A program made the position numbers and the translations under genes. From positions 39,875,238 through 39,939,237 of the forward strand of contig OZ029915.1 in NCBI GenBank assembly GCA_964023275.1: a stretch of 64,000 nt of DNA, read 5' to 3'. This DNA comes from Norana najaformis. Its lineage: Eukaryota > Annelida > Clitellata > Crassiclitellata > Hormogastridae. The notes under the pieces were generated by a model, which was not told where the DNA came from, did not search any database, and worked only from the letters and a program-made list of their open reading frames with translations. This document shows, in pieces, positions 21,937 to 35,681 of this stretch (its first letter is position 1; each line of letters begins with the position of its first letter).

Positions 21937-24820
21937 TATCAGCTTCATCAAATACCGGTCAAGACCAATTCACGCCTTGTGGTTATGGTTATAGTGATAA
22001 TTGAGTAACTGACAGCCTACAGATTGTGAATGATGGGTTCTTCTTTCTTAGGTTTCTTGTAACTGACTGTCCGTAATGTTTATCAGATGAGCATTTGGTG
22101 CTATTTTGTAGGATGTACAAATGCTGTTTTCGTGAATAATTCTTCTAGACAATACTTGGGTGAGTCATAGTTAACCAGGAGTAAGTGGTCTTTTGTTGTG
22201 GCATTTATCTTTGAGGATTTGTTTGCAGGTACTTACATAGTACCAGAACTGTTAGACACTTGATTTCACATTTATTATCCTGTCCCATGTTAAACATCCC
22301 AGTATTGAGCAAAGTGTATTTATGTTGTTTACATGTCTGCATCTGAACATTTGAATAACACATTATGGTGCCTTTGGGAGCCATATCGAGCATGAAGTAA
22401 CATTATAATGAGGTCATGTTATGAAAGTGAATTAAATTTGTGGTTGAAATTCCCAACTGTATCGTTTGAGAGTCTGCTGTTTAATGATGTATGCTTTAAG
22501 ACAAGTGTGACAACTTGATCTGGTGTATTTTGCATATTGTTAATAACATTCATTTAACATGATGACTGTGGTGTGACTCATTTGCCCTGTCATTTTCTGA
22601 ATTTAGAGTGTGTGTTGTATACTGCTGCACTATAGATGTTGCCTGTTTACCACGTCAGTCCAACAAATAACAGTGTATGTACTTTTGATCTGTGGCTTAC
22701 CGTGGGCATTCCTGCAGTAATTCATTTCATAGTTTGATTGTTAAATTCTTAATGAAGACATTTAATTTCACATGAATAAGATTATTCTGTTTTGTTTTCC
22801 TTGTTTTCCATTGCTGCCTGAAACTGTGGTGTTTTTCTTACATTTCTTTGACCACATATTCCATTCCAGAAAAACTCTTCCACAAGGAAAGACTGATATG
22901 ATTACAGGTAAACCCTAGAGTCGAAAGCTGCATTACACAGTAGTGCCACAGTTGACAAATCGTTAATCTTTTAAGTATTGAGACATTTTATTAGTGAAGC
23001 CTTTTATTAGTCACACGGGTCAATTTATCTGATGTACCAATATAGTATAGACCTTGGAGCAATGTGAAATTTATCTAAAGTTGAATTTCTGCTGTGACCT
23101 TATTAAGTAGTATCCATACATGTAATTTAACAATGCTAAAGTTTTTGGTTCCATGATTTCTAAATGCTCAGACAGGGTTTTTAGCTGTAACAGTGTTTGC
23201 AATGATTTGGGAATTTTTCACAGTATTTTGTTTATTGTTTCAGTTTTCGTCAGTTTCTGTTGCTGTATAATGTTATAGTTTTTCAGTCGTTCCAAGGTTA
23301 CTCGACTGTTGATGACCCATTCTATTGTTTTGTCTATGCTTTCACTGAATGCCTGTATGCTCAAACCTGGGTTATGTGAGTCTCGATGTTGGACTTAATT
23401 TTAAAAGCATGTTTTAAAAGCATGGCGATAAAAATTAAGCAGTGAAATGGCAGCCATCCAGTTTGTACAGCAGTTGGGTTAGTGTGGTGCCATGTGACCA
23501 TTTTTTAAGTTATTTGTATATGTTTGAAGTGTTTCTTATGTTACACTGTGTATGGAAAATGTTGTACGTTGATCCTCTAGGTAATACATCAGTGAAGGTG
23601 GACATTGCTGTGACTTCCTTAGTGACAAGCAAACAGTGATAGCCATAAGACGATGCAATATTATTGGTGTTAATGACTACTGATAAGCAGACTGCTGAAA
23701 GTAGAATTGTGAGCCCACTTTCACTCCAGTGCTACTTGTTCGGCAAACATTCCCCATTGCTTGACAGCACCTAAAGTTTGGTTAACCAGATGTGGCTTTC
23801 ATGTAGTCGTGAAAAACTATGAATATGTAGAATTCACTGCATACCCTGCAAATGTTGTCATTGCATGCTGTCAGGTAACATAATCAATGATTTAATAAAG
23901 GAACATAGATTATAATATTGCCAATGCTGTAATGAGTTTTTGTCAAAATGTAATATGTTGAATATAGTAGGTGTCTAGATTGGTATATGCAAAGATGTTG
24001 CATAACCCTTGCACCCTTCCTTTTTCAGCTGTACAACCTTTCGTAGTTTTAAAAATGTTGAGTCTGCAGTTGTTTTGTACAGATACTCCTTCCGTTGACT
24101 GCTGTGCTTCATACTCTTGAATGTATTAATTGTGCTGAACACCAGTTTCTCTTGTCTTTTATTTTATGATGTGTATCTAAAACTTTTGCTCAGATTTTTC
24201 CGTTTTTTGTGTTTAAATGTAGGTACACAAAACTCAGGTTACAGTTGTGTTCATTGCTTGTTACAAGGTTTCTGTAAGCTATTCGAATGCATGACTTCAC
24301 TGTTAAAAACAATATTTTAAGACTGTTTACCTTTCTTTCTCTCATTTTTGCAATGTTGATGTGGTATTTGATTTGAGAATGTCTTTCTTCAACTCCTTTT
24401 ACTTTCACTCAGTAAAATCTGGTCAGAATTCCTTGCATGCTGGACCAATGTACTGATATGTTTTGGTATACTGTACAGCTAGCATCCCTTTTCCTTTCAC
24501 TTATATACAGTATCCTTGTCTGCAGCACCAGTGACTGACCACATACAGCTAAGCTTTTTGTTATGTAGATGTTGAAATTTGCAAAATCAATATTTAATTA
24601 ATGAACTTGAAATTCTTTACAATTGTAGCATATCTTGAATAGAAGTTTACATTTGCTGGTCAGTCAACTATTTGGTATCATTTCATTCACCTGCAGTGCC
24701 ACTGACTGACCATGTATGTGTCCAAGCGTTTCATTTTGTAGATAATATGCAGAGCTTTTGCTTAACAGGCCTATATCAAATACCCATCTTGTAGCTGTGA
24801 ACTGTATGACAGGGGTGTAA
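21937..24820. other. OSTM1 3' flank, no gene recognised
   Basis: AT-rich DNA without a supported coding region, RNA gene or clear repeat. The first part is likely OSTM1 3' UTR. Confidence 0.6.
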
Positions 24821-24824
24821 GCCA

Positions 24825-24890
24825 AAGCATGGTTAGCTCTGAAGTTCAGCAGGGTAATCTAAGCCTTAGTACTCCGTTGGATTGCGGATG
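24825..24890 (+). pseudogene. 5S rRNA-like fragment
   Basis: The string GAAGTTCAGCAGGGTAATCT followed by CTTAGTACTCCGTTGGATT parallels the 3' half of animal 5S rRNA (GGAAGCTAAGCAGGGT, then TTAGTACTTGGATGG). This is the internal promoter region (A box and C box). The 5' half is too worn to align by eye. It may be a 5S pseudogene or the head of a 5S-derived SINE (SINE3 type). Confidence 0.6.
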
Positions 24891-24984
24891 TCCACAAAGG
24901 GGAAGAGGAGGGTAACGCCAAATGCGGACAAGGGAGGGCAGGGTAAAATGGTCATTTTTAGTACGCCTTTATGGACAACCCCTT
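24886..24984. repeat. Short dispersed repeat, possible DNA transposon end
   Basis: The block GCGGATGTCCACAAAGGGG, then AAATGCGGACAAG, ends in TTTATGGACAACCCC. A partner lies at 26190-26283 with GTCCTTAATGGATGACCCC at its end. The shared GGGG-T-x-x-TCCATAA-type ends suggest a non-autonomous DNA transposon. Confidence 0.4.
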
Positions 24985-25839
24985 AACAAAAACCGTTGAC
25001 TTTTTGTCTTTGGGGCTTTTCAAGACTCTGAGCACTCATGTCAGAACTTTCAAGTTATCCCTAAAATTTCTGACAACCACTTTTAGTCTGCAGCTTATTT
25101 TCTACAATGTCTTGCCATTTTATTGATTTTCACAACAAGCCATGTTCCATTGTTAGCCACGTTCTAGTGTCAAAACAGTGGCCTATAATATTTGGGGCAC
25201 CTTGGGAGCACAGAACTAGTTGGAGGCAAAATCCACCTGGGAAAAAGGCTGGGATCCTCTGTACTGCCACCACTTCATCAGGATAGCATTTATTTATTGT
25301 CTGATTGACCGTGGTTCTTTAAACTATTGCCTTTGATCTGATTGTAGTCTTTGTTAGTTGACTTGTGACACTAAAACCATCAGTTAATCCCAACCTCACA
25401 ATTTCACAATGCAGTTACAAAATCAGACTCATCTTATAATCTGACTTCGGCTGACTAATGTCAACCAGTCTCATTCCATGTTCGCGTGGGATTTTTGTGA
25501 ATTCAGCTTAAATGTTTGTAACTTTACATTGTAGATCCCTTTTTTATAAACCACATTTACAGATTCTGATTTGTGACTTTGGCATGTAGTTGGAAGTCAA
25601 AGTTGTGTTCTATCTGCATTTTTAGAACTCCCTCTTCTGCCTATTCCATTCTTCTAGCCGCTGTTGCCTCCACTTGCAGATGACAGATAACTAAAGTTAA
25701 TCTCCCTCCACTACGCATCTGACTATTGAAGCTAGGCAGCCAGTGACACATATACAAGGCATGGTACAGCCTCCAGATCTTAGGCAGCGAAGTCCACTAA
25801 TATTGGTAGTAGTTTCCAGTGTTTACTGACATCTTTCCA

Positions 25840-26015
25840 GTTCTAAACACCGTCTACAGGAGCCATCTGACTGTCTACCTTCCTGAACCCTGGATCTTCT
25901 TGACCTGGAACCGAATCTGACCTTACCTGCTTATAGGTTTTGTTTTGGCTGAGCACCTGTGAATAAACTGGTTCCATGGACTTCGCTTCCGTTAGGTGCT
26001 GTGGAAGTATCGAGT
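25840..26015 (+). mobile_element. LINE 3' end, GATTAC-tailed family
   Basis: Old copy with TTGACCTGGAACCGAATCTG and CTGTGAATAAACTGGTTCC blocks, ending near CGAGTTTACGGTTGC. Many substitutions. Confidence 0.75.
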
Positions 26016-26189
26016 TTACGGTTGCAATCTTATGGCTGACAGGGCCGTTGGCATCGACCTTACCTTACCATGCGTGAATTTGTTGCAAACTGGTCCACTA
26101 ATGATGATCCAATGCTGAATAGACTGCTGTCTGACCAAAGTTGCTGTTTAAGGCACATACTGTACTGAAATAACTATTTGCCAAATTTA

Positions 26190-26283
26190 GATGCGGAAGT
26201 CCGCATTGGGTATAATCTTCCTCTTGTCCGCATTTTGGTGACCCCTCCCCTCTGCGGACGTCCTTAATGGATGACCCCAAAGT
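26190..26283. repeat. Partner of the repeat at 24886-24984
   Basis: Contains GATGCGGAAGTCCGCATTGG (itself a small palindrome) and ends TTAATGGATGACCCC. The reverse complement aligns in part with 24886-24960. Confidence 0.4.
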
Positions 26284-27204
26284 ATACAATTTTGCCTCGA
26301 CTCTATTCCCCATATAAGTAACCTAGTATCACAAGTGTCCTGATGCAATAAAAGAGAAATCCTGATACTGTTGTCTGAAATGCGGAAGGAACTTCTTAAT
26401 GATGACAATGTTTATGCTAGCTAGACTGAATTCTCGACTGAATGACAGTACTGATGTTGGCTATTTTTCACTCCAGTAATAGCGGCAATAACCACATGAG
26501 AACGTGTCAAACCAGTTGCTGGGAACATACATGTCCCTCTGTCACTTCAGGGATAACACCCATGACCTCATGGGCAATAGCATAGATAGTCTGGCACAGA
26601 TGCTGCGGCGGGCTTCGTAATAAAAAATGGGAACCAGACGAGTTTGCATGTACTGCGCCGCTATTTGTTTTTTCTAAACAGACGAAAGTCTCAGGTAAAA
26701 AGTACCGCATCTGCCAGTTTCATCCGGTCCGGCTGTGCATTTCGCGACCTTAAGTATTTGCTGCACAGCGATTGTCCCTGCTGCTGCAGCCCAAGTCACA
26801 GTCAATCAACAACAGATCGACCCACCGACCGACCGACTGGTTGCCCTGTGTGCAAAGGTGATGCGCGGGTCTTCGACTGACTAGAGTCGAGTTCTGTTTA
26901 CGAAACGACAGTCAATCTGTGTTTAAAGTTTTCGCACGACGCCTTCAGCCAGACGGACTACTTTCTCACGGGAAACGATCGCCGACGGTCGACACCCCTT
27001 CGCCCACCAAACTCCACGTCTTCGATTCTCGATTGTCTCGTGATCGCATACACAGATTAGTTCGTCGACTCCCAGACAGCTAGCTAGCTGATTGTCTTAA
27101 ATTATGCAATAAAAAGCCGATCTTAAAAAGCGGTCCGATAGGTGTGATCTTCGAGCAAAACCTCGGCTTCGCTGATCACATCACTCATCTTTCAGGCTCT
27201 TGCA
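26284..27204. other. Gene-free segment with a CpG-rich part
   Basis: 26560-27180 is clearly richer in CpG than its surroundings, as a promoter or exon 1 would be. The open frame at 26644-26880 has no recognisable domain. No gene can be assigned. Confidence 0.4.
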
Positions 27205-27395
27205 TCATGCATCGTAATCGTAAACTCGAGATTTCTGTAGCGCCCAACGTTAGCTAAGTCGAGGGGAACCAGCTTATTACAGAGGTTCAGTCAAAACGAA
27301 ATCGTTTGGCAGGAGGGTTAGAAACGGTTCCAGGTCGAGATCCAAGAGTCAGGCGGCTACGGTGGGTGGTGTTCAGAAATGTGACCCTTCGCAGA
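27205..27395 (-). mobile_element. LINE 3' end, GATTAC-tailed family
   Basis: Minus-strand copy: tail ATCGTAATCGTAAACTCGAG, end block AGCGCCCAACGTTAGCTAAG, then GGTTCCAGGTCGAGATCC and the CTACGGTGGGTGGTGTT block. Confidence 0.8.
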
Positions 27396-27730
27396 ATCCG
27401 CCCTGCGTTTGACTTCAAAACCAAATCTACTTCAGGCCTGGGCGGAGTAGGCTACTCGAGTTACTCGACTTCAAACTAGAGTCGAGTAATGATTTCCTAC
27501 TCGTTAGAAAATATGAAAAGGACATTTTATTTAATATTAAAATGTGTAATTATGATTAGTGTATAGGAGTCCGTGGCCAGTTTTAAAGTTTATTTCACGG
27601 GTTTTACGTTGTGTCATATATGCTGCCAACAGCATTTGGTATTAGAGGTAGTCTATGCATAATTATTTCGATATTTATGCGCTGAGTTTACGCTTCAAGT
27701 ATAATTCTGGTTGTTTCCTTCTTAAAATCT

Positions 27731-28310
27731 TTGGTCCATAGAGCTAGACTACTGCAATACACTTTCCCTGTATACAGACGTCACACAAATAGAGCGCCTT
27801 CAAGCTATCCAGAATACAATCGCTCGTATTGTCAAAAAGCTTCCAAACGCCAGCACTTCACTCCTGTTCTCGCGTCATTTCACAGGCTTAAAATACCTGC
27901 ACACATAGAGTACAAAGTCCGATCACTTACCTACAACACCCTTCAATCCTCCCTCTCCTCCTCCTTAGTTATTGACAATACAACACTGCACTTAACCCGT
28001 TCCTCTCCTCCATTGACACTCCTCCGCTCTTCAATCACCTCATCCCTAAAATTTGGAATTACTGCATGTCCTTTGCTGCTCCGCCCATCTGGAATAAACT
28101 CCCACCAGAATTACAGTAATTATCTGACCCACCAAAACTGCACCCCTTGCAATCTCTGCTTAGGTCTTTCACTCAAATCTGAAACACTCCTCTTCCACAG
28201 ATCCTATCCTAATTCCTTCTTTCCCCTATCTTACCGCTTTAATTCCAAACACTATCCGCCGTAGCCGTACGTGTGACTGTCTGACCCTTGGATCTCCCCT
28301 CAACCTTGTC
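27731..28310 (+). mobile_element. LINE ORF2 C-terminal part and 3' UTR, GATTAC-tailed family
   Basis: The plus strand from about 27740 encodes LDYCNTLSLY, IERLQAIQNTIARIV, then after a frame change HFTPVLASFHRLKIPAHIEY and KVRSLTYN. A further frame change gives APPIWNKLPPELQ and finally LLFHRSYPN. This is the conserved end of CR1/L2/Rex-type ORF2 proteins. The 3' UTR block follows to about 28310, where the end block is missing. It is the longest coding remnant of this family in the window and is broken by frameshifts and stops. Confidence 0.85.
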
Positions 28311-29740
28311 ACCTTACTTTTACTCTTAGTACTCGCCCTTTTCATATATTAGCCCTTCGTCTGCTTTTCCTCATATCTCCATGCTTATGTATCTTCATCA
28401 TTTGTCACGTGCTGCTGTGGTTGACAGAAGTGGAAGACGAAAGGAACTAAATGTATGGGGTAAATGTGTATATAATGGGAGACAGTATGAACCTCATGTA
28501 TCTCATTTATTTTCTTATGCTAAAGTGACTCGCTATGGACTTTCCCACTTTTTGCCTTTAGATGGTAATCGGCCACCGATGATCTGCAGCAGCCACATCC
28601 AAGTGTGGCAGCTGGCATCCGCTGCCTCACCAGCTGCTGCTGTTATGTAGCATCTAAGCAGCTGCTCTGTGTCGCTTGCTGCAGCTGTAACACCACAAGC
28701 CGGAACTTCAGTCAAAGGCTGTGCTGCTATTCGCTCGAGTCCACATTCTGAAGGAACGACCCACATAAATTATTATGCCAGTAACAACACTGTGTTACGG
28801 CTGTTGATCGGTGAAACGCAAATAAATACACAGCACTTTGATTAAAGCTTAGTCTGTGACTAACCTAAGCCCTTGAAAGGCTATCAAGATTGCTGAGACA
28901 TTTAGCTATGTTGCCTTATAATGAAATCATAAACTGCTTTACTTTCTTAACAGAGTAAAAGCATACGTACGATTCATGCTAATAGTTCATGTAAGGCACA
29001 GCCTATTATAATTGCTATTATATCCAGCTATATAATATTACTTGCTATATAATATTATTCCTATTATTCTCTATCTTGCAGTTTGAAGTCTGTTGTAGGA
29101 CGGCCCACGTATATTAACAAGTAGAAAATATGAACTCATAACCATGTGACATATAGGCCTACGCACAGTACATGCCTTCGTATATGTATATACATACATA
29201 TATATAATCGACACTATATTCAGTGTCTTTACATGTATGTATACATAGCCTCTAAGTGTCGGCATGAGGATGTGTCTGTGACATTATCAAGCCAGTGACC
29301 TCTGACAAGGAGTTAGAGACGACTCCTCTTTTTAGCTGGCTCTTATATATATATAGGACACAGTGCGTTTGCAAACAACCCCTAAATATATGTATGTGTA
29401 TGGGCCAATGCATCTATTAGCATAATGCATGTATATTTGTGGCGAATACTGTGCTGCAGCCGATCGTCTGCCAATATGCTAAGAGTCGTCAAAAGGCTAA
29501 GGCACCGCTAGCTATCGGCGGTTTTCTAGACTTGGCTGGGACGACGAAGATCCGCTTAGAGGAGGGAGTCAGATGCAGTCGATCCACGATCAGCTGGTGC
29601 TAAAGGACTCTCCTCACTAGAAGGGACCTCTTGAGCCAGCAAGAACCCTTCGCACTGTAAAAGACAGTTGTTGCAAGAGCAGGAACCACCGCTTATGCAT
29701 CAGGCACAACAACTGCACAGTTGCCGCCACTCTGGCCGAG
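28311..29740. other. Upstream flank of cyclin D
   Basis: No gene recognised. Contains short (TATA)n/(ACAT)n runs near 29185-29205 and 29346-29356. The last few hundred bases before the TATA box are GC-richer and likely include promoter elements. Confidence 0.5.
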
Positions 29741-29748
29741 TATAAAGG
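29741..29748 (+). promoter_or_regulatory. TATA box of cyclin D
   Basis: TATAAAGG in a GC-rich setting (GGCCGAGTATAAAGGCTACC), 92 bp before the cyclin D ATG. A start site about 30 bp downstream would leave a 5' UTR of roughly 60 nt. Confidence 0.6.
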
Positions 29749-29832
29749 CTACCGACAGAGGTCACTGCAGTTCTCGAGGTCAGCCCTTGACCCCCTGAAC
29801 ACTGCTGCGGCATCTTTGGTGAACGGCAAGAG

Positions 29833-32800
29833 ATGATGCACCGGGAAATCAGGAGCAGCAGCAGCAGCAGCAGGAACAACAGCTGGAGAGAGAGGGAGAT
29901 GCTCTGTGCGGAGACGTTGGCTGGGGAGACACGTTCGACGACTGATCCAGTCCTGGCGGAAGACGACCGGGTCCTGGAGAATCTTCTTGAACTTGAGGCC
30001 AGCTACCTTCCTTCTGCCTCAGACCCTTCCAACTTCCAGCCAGACATTCGTCCGGAAATGAGAGAGATCCTCAGCGACTGGATGTTCTCGGTAAATTGTC
30101 CACTCTGACTGTTATAGAATAACCGATATATCTGAATAGAATATCCGTAATATCCGAACAGAATATGCGGAATAGTATGCAGCATATTGTGCTACATGTG
30201 TGTAGCAATACATAGCACCTTATAGCACAAGGCTTCAGTAGCAGAAGAGAAGCAAAGCAGTTCCTTAAACTAGTCCCGTTCGTGCAGTAACCATGAGTTT
30301 GAGGTGTTAGCGACTTCATTTTTCTTAGCCTCGGCAGATGAAGGCGGCAGGCAGCTTCTCTCTAGCCGTTTGATCTTTAATTAGGAGTTTGGATCGCCAT
30401 CTTTAGCCGACCACTCAATTTCTTGGACCCCGTCTGTAGTGTGTAGTTACGCTTGACTGAACTGAGACTTGCTTAATGAAGAAATAGCACTGAGACACTG
30501 AGATGGACATTGTAGGAGCTATAGACAAACATTAGCAGAATTTGGCCACACACGTTGTCTGCTTGATTAAGAGAGAACTTGTTTAATTAAGTATACACCA
30601 TTAGAGCGGACACTACACTTTCTTCGAGAGGATCATACACAGCAGTGCATGAATCGAAAATGGACAACTAACTGTGCCGACGTCTCATGAAATAGTATAC
30701 CTTCACATGTACATCATGTATATAATAACTATGCATGCATGCACTTTGTGTGGAAGATGCGTGTGATTTGTGTCGATTCTTGCGGGATTTTTGTCCTTGC
30801 TCTTCCGGACTGAGAAGCAAACCGTGTCGGAGACCTTGATATGTTCCTGGACGAAGAGTCGTCATTGACGGAGCATGTTAGCTTCCTCTGCAGGCTCTGC
30901 TTTTATCCATTTAGACCCAGGGTCATACGACGAAATTTATTATACGGCGCCGCTGAGACCCTCGCTAGTGCTCACTTTCATCCTAACGGGTTTTTGTTGC
31001 ATGGCGTCACGAGAAAACAGAAAATAAAAACACTTAGCGAAACTCTGAATATGAACTTATAGTTTGATAGCTAACACAACAAAATTTGCAAAGAATTCAT
31101 TTTTAGCCATTTTTACCTACTTGCCATCTGTTCTCGTTTCTCACTAAGTAACTTTTCCGACTTTGTGAGGGTTCTCTCGGGCAAAGCCATGACAGAGTGA
31201 TGTATTTTCCAGGCAGATTGGCACAAGTTCCATGTGCGACCATGAAAAAGTTGGAATTCATACTTGTCAGCCCCTTTCTGCTTAGAAACCTAGCCCGAGA
31301 GACTTTCCTCAACTTAGCCTTAGAGAATTTCCCCCAAATTCAATAATCCACAACCCATAGGCAACAAAATTCGGAAATGGCCTGGTCCCCTCGCAATCTC
31401 TGCAAGAGCTCGTCTGTCAGGTTCGTGATAAATGATTTAAAGGCATGCGATTGCGTGCGTCCGGTGATGTCAAATGACACGCGTTAGATTGCAACAGACG
31501 AACTTGATGGTCGACTTTGTCAAAAGCCTCACTGAGCTCTACAACAACCCACGCACAAGACAGATAGGATTTACACAGCGCAGCTGTCTACTGCTGATAA
31601 ATTATTTTTTGCCATTATCATTGCGAATGCAGTCTTCGTTACCCATAGGCATCCAGGAAGACGAGTGATTAATTAGTGGCTTGGAGAGTAGCTAGGACTC
31701 CGAATAAAAGCAATGTTCAGAATGAATCAAGAGGCTTTTTGCCTGTGATTCATTCCTGATGCATGAAATGGCAATTAAAGCGGTGGCTAGCACAAAGCTA
31801 TCGAGGATATTCTAGACAACCCCAAGTGGGTTTTACAGCCAACGTTTTTAAAAGATCAGTTGCACGAAATGATTAAAATACCGACTCGCTCGTTTACTGG
31901 GTCTTTGGGCCAACATTAGGCCTATGGCTGACCACTAGTTGCCACCTGTGGCACATAGCAAGTCCACTTGGGACAAAATAAATTTGTGGGGATACATGGG
32001 GGATGTGAGGCTGCTGTTCACGCAACTAGGCGTGTTATGGCGAATGTGTAGCAGGGATCTATCTTAGTCAATCTGGATTTTTCCAAATCTTTCATCTACC
32101 TATATTGGGACTGCATGCTGTCATCAGTTAACGAAATTCTACCAGTACTGCACCCTTTTGCTACTCAGCCCACTCTGGGGCCCCTAACCTCAATTTTGAC
32201 AATTTCACCGTCCTTTCCCAGGTTGGACCACAACAAGGAGACCCTTTGGGCCCACTGCGTTTCTGCCTCCCTTTGCAACCGGTCCTCCTCAAGCTGCTCT
32301 CCCGTCACATTTGGTTATCTTGACGATCTTACCCTGGGCGGGGAAGCATCGGTTGTCTCCGCCGACGTAGATGTTATCGAACATCGCTATACAGCCCTGG
32401 GACTAGACCTCAACCAAACAAAATGCCTATACTTAAAATTTAGGCGCCTAAGCGTGTAATTAATTGGACCATCTTCTTTATTCCAACGCCAAAATGAATA
32501 AGACGATGATCTGGCCCCTTCTTTGAAGCTTTGGCTCCCCATTGTAGGCAGGCCTATATTTAAGTCTAAGAGTTTCTGGATTTTGAATTACTGTTGTCAA
32601 TCATATTTCGTTTCGCTCTTGTAGAAGAGCAGGACAAGGGCTGCATTCCAGCATTTAAACAACTTCAATTGGATGTCAGTCCCAAAACGCACTTCACGCA
32701 TACAAGTCACCCAGAACTGCCCCGGAAGTTATCCCAAGTTCCCAACAGAGTCTGTGTAAAAAGAAAGTCTGTTCAAGAAGATAGAAGTTCAGCGGTCGAT

Positions 32801-35646
32801 AGACACTAATTCTGTTAAGAGTACGCTTTGCCATGCATGTGAGCCCACAGACCGTTGTGACATTGATTAAAGTCCATGTGATTGATTCTTATAATGGATT
32901 GTCTGATGTTTGCTAGGTTTGCGAAGAAGAAGGTTGTGCAGTGGACGTGTTTCTACTGTCCATGAATTATGTCGATCGATTCCTAAGCAGTTGTCCGAAA
33001 AGGATCAGGCGAAGTCAGCTGCAGTTGCTAGGTGCTGTCTGCCTCTTCATAGCATCGAAGTTCAAAGACACCCGGCATCTCTCGTCTTCCACTCTCTCCT
33101 ACTATACTGACCATTCCGTCAGTTCAGACGAAATTCACGTAAGCTGACTCGAATAATATGCACGAATGACGAACTTAGCTTGCAACACTTGCGCATCTGA
33201 ACTGCAATGAAAAAAGATACAATTACTATTTCTTTAAAATGCATGTATTGGCCTAATTAGTATGTGCGAAAACCTGAACATTTCTATTGCGCCATAATTT
33301 AACCTCTTAACAGGGCTCAGAAATAGACTTACTGAGCAACATGACGATAACCATCCCCAGTCTAAAATTTGGGTCAGGCATACTTCTGTCCTATAAGGAT
33401 CGACTTTGTGTTCATGTATAGGCCTACGTTCCTAGAGTAGAGCTGTACAAAAAGACTAGTCAAAGGTAGCGACTCACAGTTATGTTATGCTAAGTAATGT
33501 TACTTTGTGTTATGTTACGTTATGTTAAGTTACCGGAGGTATCATTTGTTGTAGGAATGGGAGTTGAACGTTCTTCAGGTGTTGAACTGGAACGTGTCCG
33601 CGATTACTGCCATCGATTTCATGGACTTGATTCTCGTTCGCCTTAAGCCTCCGGCCATTTTCGATAAGCAACTGATTAACATCCATCACGCTCATACTCT
33701 GGCTGCCCTCTGCAACATCAGTAAGTATACGACATCATTTAGGTTATCTTATGTAGAATTAGTCACAGAAATGACTAATCAGACACATATTTCATGCCTT
33801 TCGGAAGCTACTGGTAAGGAAACTCGGACAGTGGAGAAATCTCTCTCTCTCACCTTCTATGACGACACACAGACCTTCGTCCCGATCAACCCATAAGGGG
33901 CCCCACTTCGCGCTTCATTCAGTTCTCCGAGATGTGTTGTGTGACAAGCAATATACGAGTCTGTATCAGCAGTGTCGCCTTCTTCCAATCTTCCTGGGTA
34001 ACTCGATTCGAACTCTGAAGTTTCGGTTGTTCTCTCTGCTACGTTTATCTTAATCTGTCTTTCATCTGGTTACGTTTGAGTGTGGAACCCCTTAGTCTTC
34101 ACCTTGGAACACTGACCCGCGGTGTTTTCTCGTTATCTCTTCCCGTCCTCTGAATTTCGTCAAAAAGTAATGCGGGTGTGTCCTTCCCCGAGTTTCGCAC
34201 AATCTCAAATCTTCTCGCTATCGAGAATCAGCCCATTTCGCGACCTCGCAAAGGATGGACCCCTATCCAGAAATCTGATCATTTTGAGGCAGCATCTGAA
34301 CCGGACAGCGAACGCTACGGTTGTGACTTTCCGGGGAGCGCACTGACCTGCTTAACTTGTCTCTTTAATATTTGAAAAGACTCTTTTTCTTAACGGCACC
34401 GAAGGAGTAAGCTTCTGTAACGTTACCCCTTTGTTTCACACAGACCTATTTAACATGTCCTTTTCCGAGCTTCACAACCCTCTCTGATTTGCACCGACTA
34501 GTCTGTCGAAAGGAACCAGTGGGATAAGCTTCCGTAGCTTTACCCCTTGTTCTAGAACAGACCTGTCATTTATTTATTTATCACGAACGTGACTTTTCTC
34601 GAGTTCCGCACAACCTCTTATCTTCCCACTATCGAGATTTAGACCCTATCGCGATCTTATAGCAGGGTGGGCCCGGACCCTGTCGGATCCGCCGAGCCAG
34701 CCTTTAAACCAGACAACGAATGTTGCAGCTGTGATTCAAGATTGCTAGCTCACGGGGCTATGCATGTTCTATCTCAACCGACGTTATTATGTAGATGTAT
34801 CGATTTGTAAATGTGTCTCTTGATAATGACAACATACTTCTCGGGGTGAAGCAGAGGCATGCCTTTATTAAGTTATTTTGTATTGCTGATATCTGCGTTA
34901 TATTACGTCGCTAGTAGTTTCTCCAGTTTTATGTGCTTGTATACCCTCCGCGTTTAGGCAAGAATTGTCTTGTGTTTTCGCCATCGACGGTTGCTGCAGC
35001 GAGCATCGCTGAAATCGCCAGTATGACTGTGCACAACAGAATGGAGAATGACGTCATCAATCGACAGCTCCAAGACATCATCGACTGTGACGAGGTATGA
35101 GAACTTCCAAGCTGCAGGGCAACTGAAGCCTCCTGTTAAATATTGTTATGTCTTGGCTATAAGTCGCTTTCAGCATCGTTCCCCACCACCGCCGTTATAC
35201 TTAGTTTACATACTACATCGTACTCATAAATGGATACATACTGTAAATGCAAACATACATACAAACTTACATACATACATATACTGTATTCATACACACA
35301 TACATTCATACATACATATATTCATACATACATATATGCATACATACATATATTCATGCATACATATATACATTTATGCATATGTACATACATATATATA
35401 TACGTATATACACATACACTTGTACCTCGTGCATTTATACATACGTACATTCATACATACATGCATACATGCATACTTATATATACATATATTCATACAT
35501 ACCGACATGCATCATGCATACGTGCATACATTAATACAGATACATACTTATATACACATATACATGCATACTTATATATATACATACATACACAAACGAG
35601 TTTCTTCCTTTACTGTTATTACACTTGAGAAACTGCATAACACATA

Positions 35647-35681
<35 letters not shown>

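Noticed and set aside
26644-26880. 78-residue frame in CpG-rich DNA
   Set aside because: No recognisable family; CpG richness alone cannot support a gene.
35048-35647. 199-residue His/Tyr/Thr-rich frame
   Set aside because: Only the first 16 codons are cyclin D exon 4 in frame; the rest is intronic ACAT repeats.
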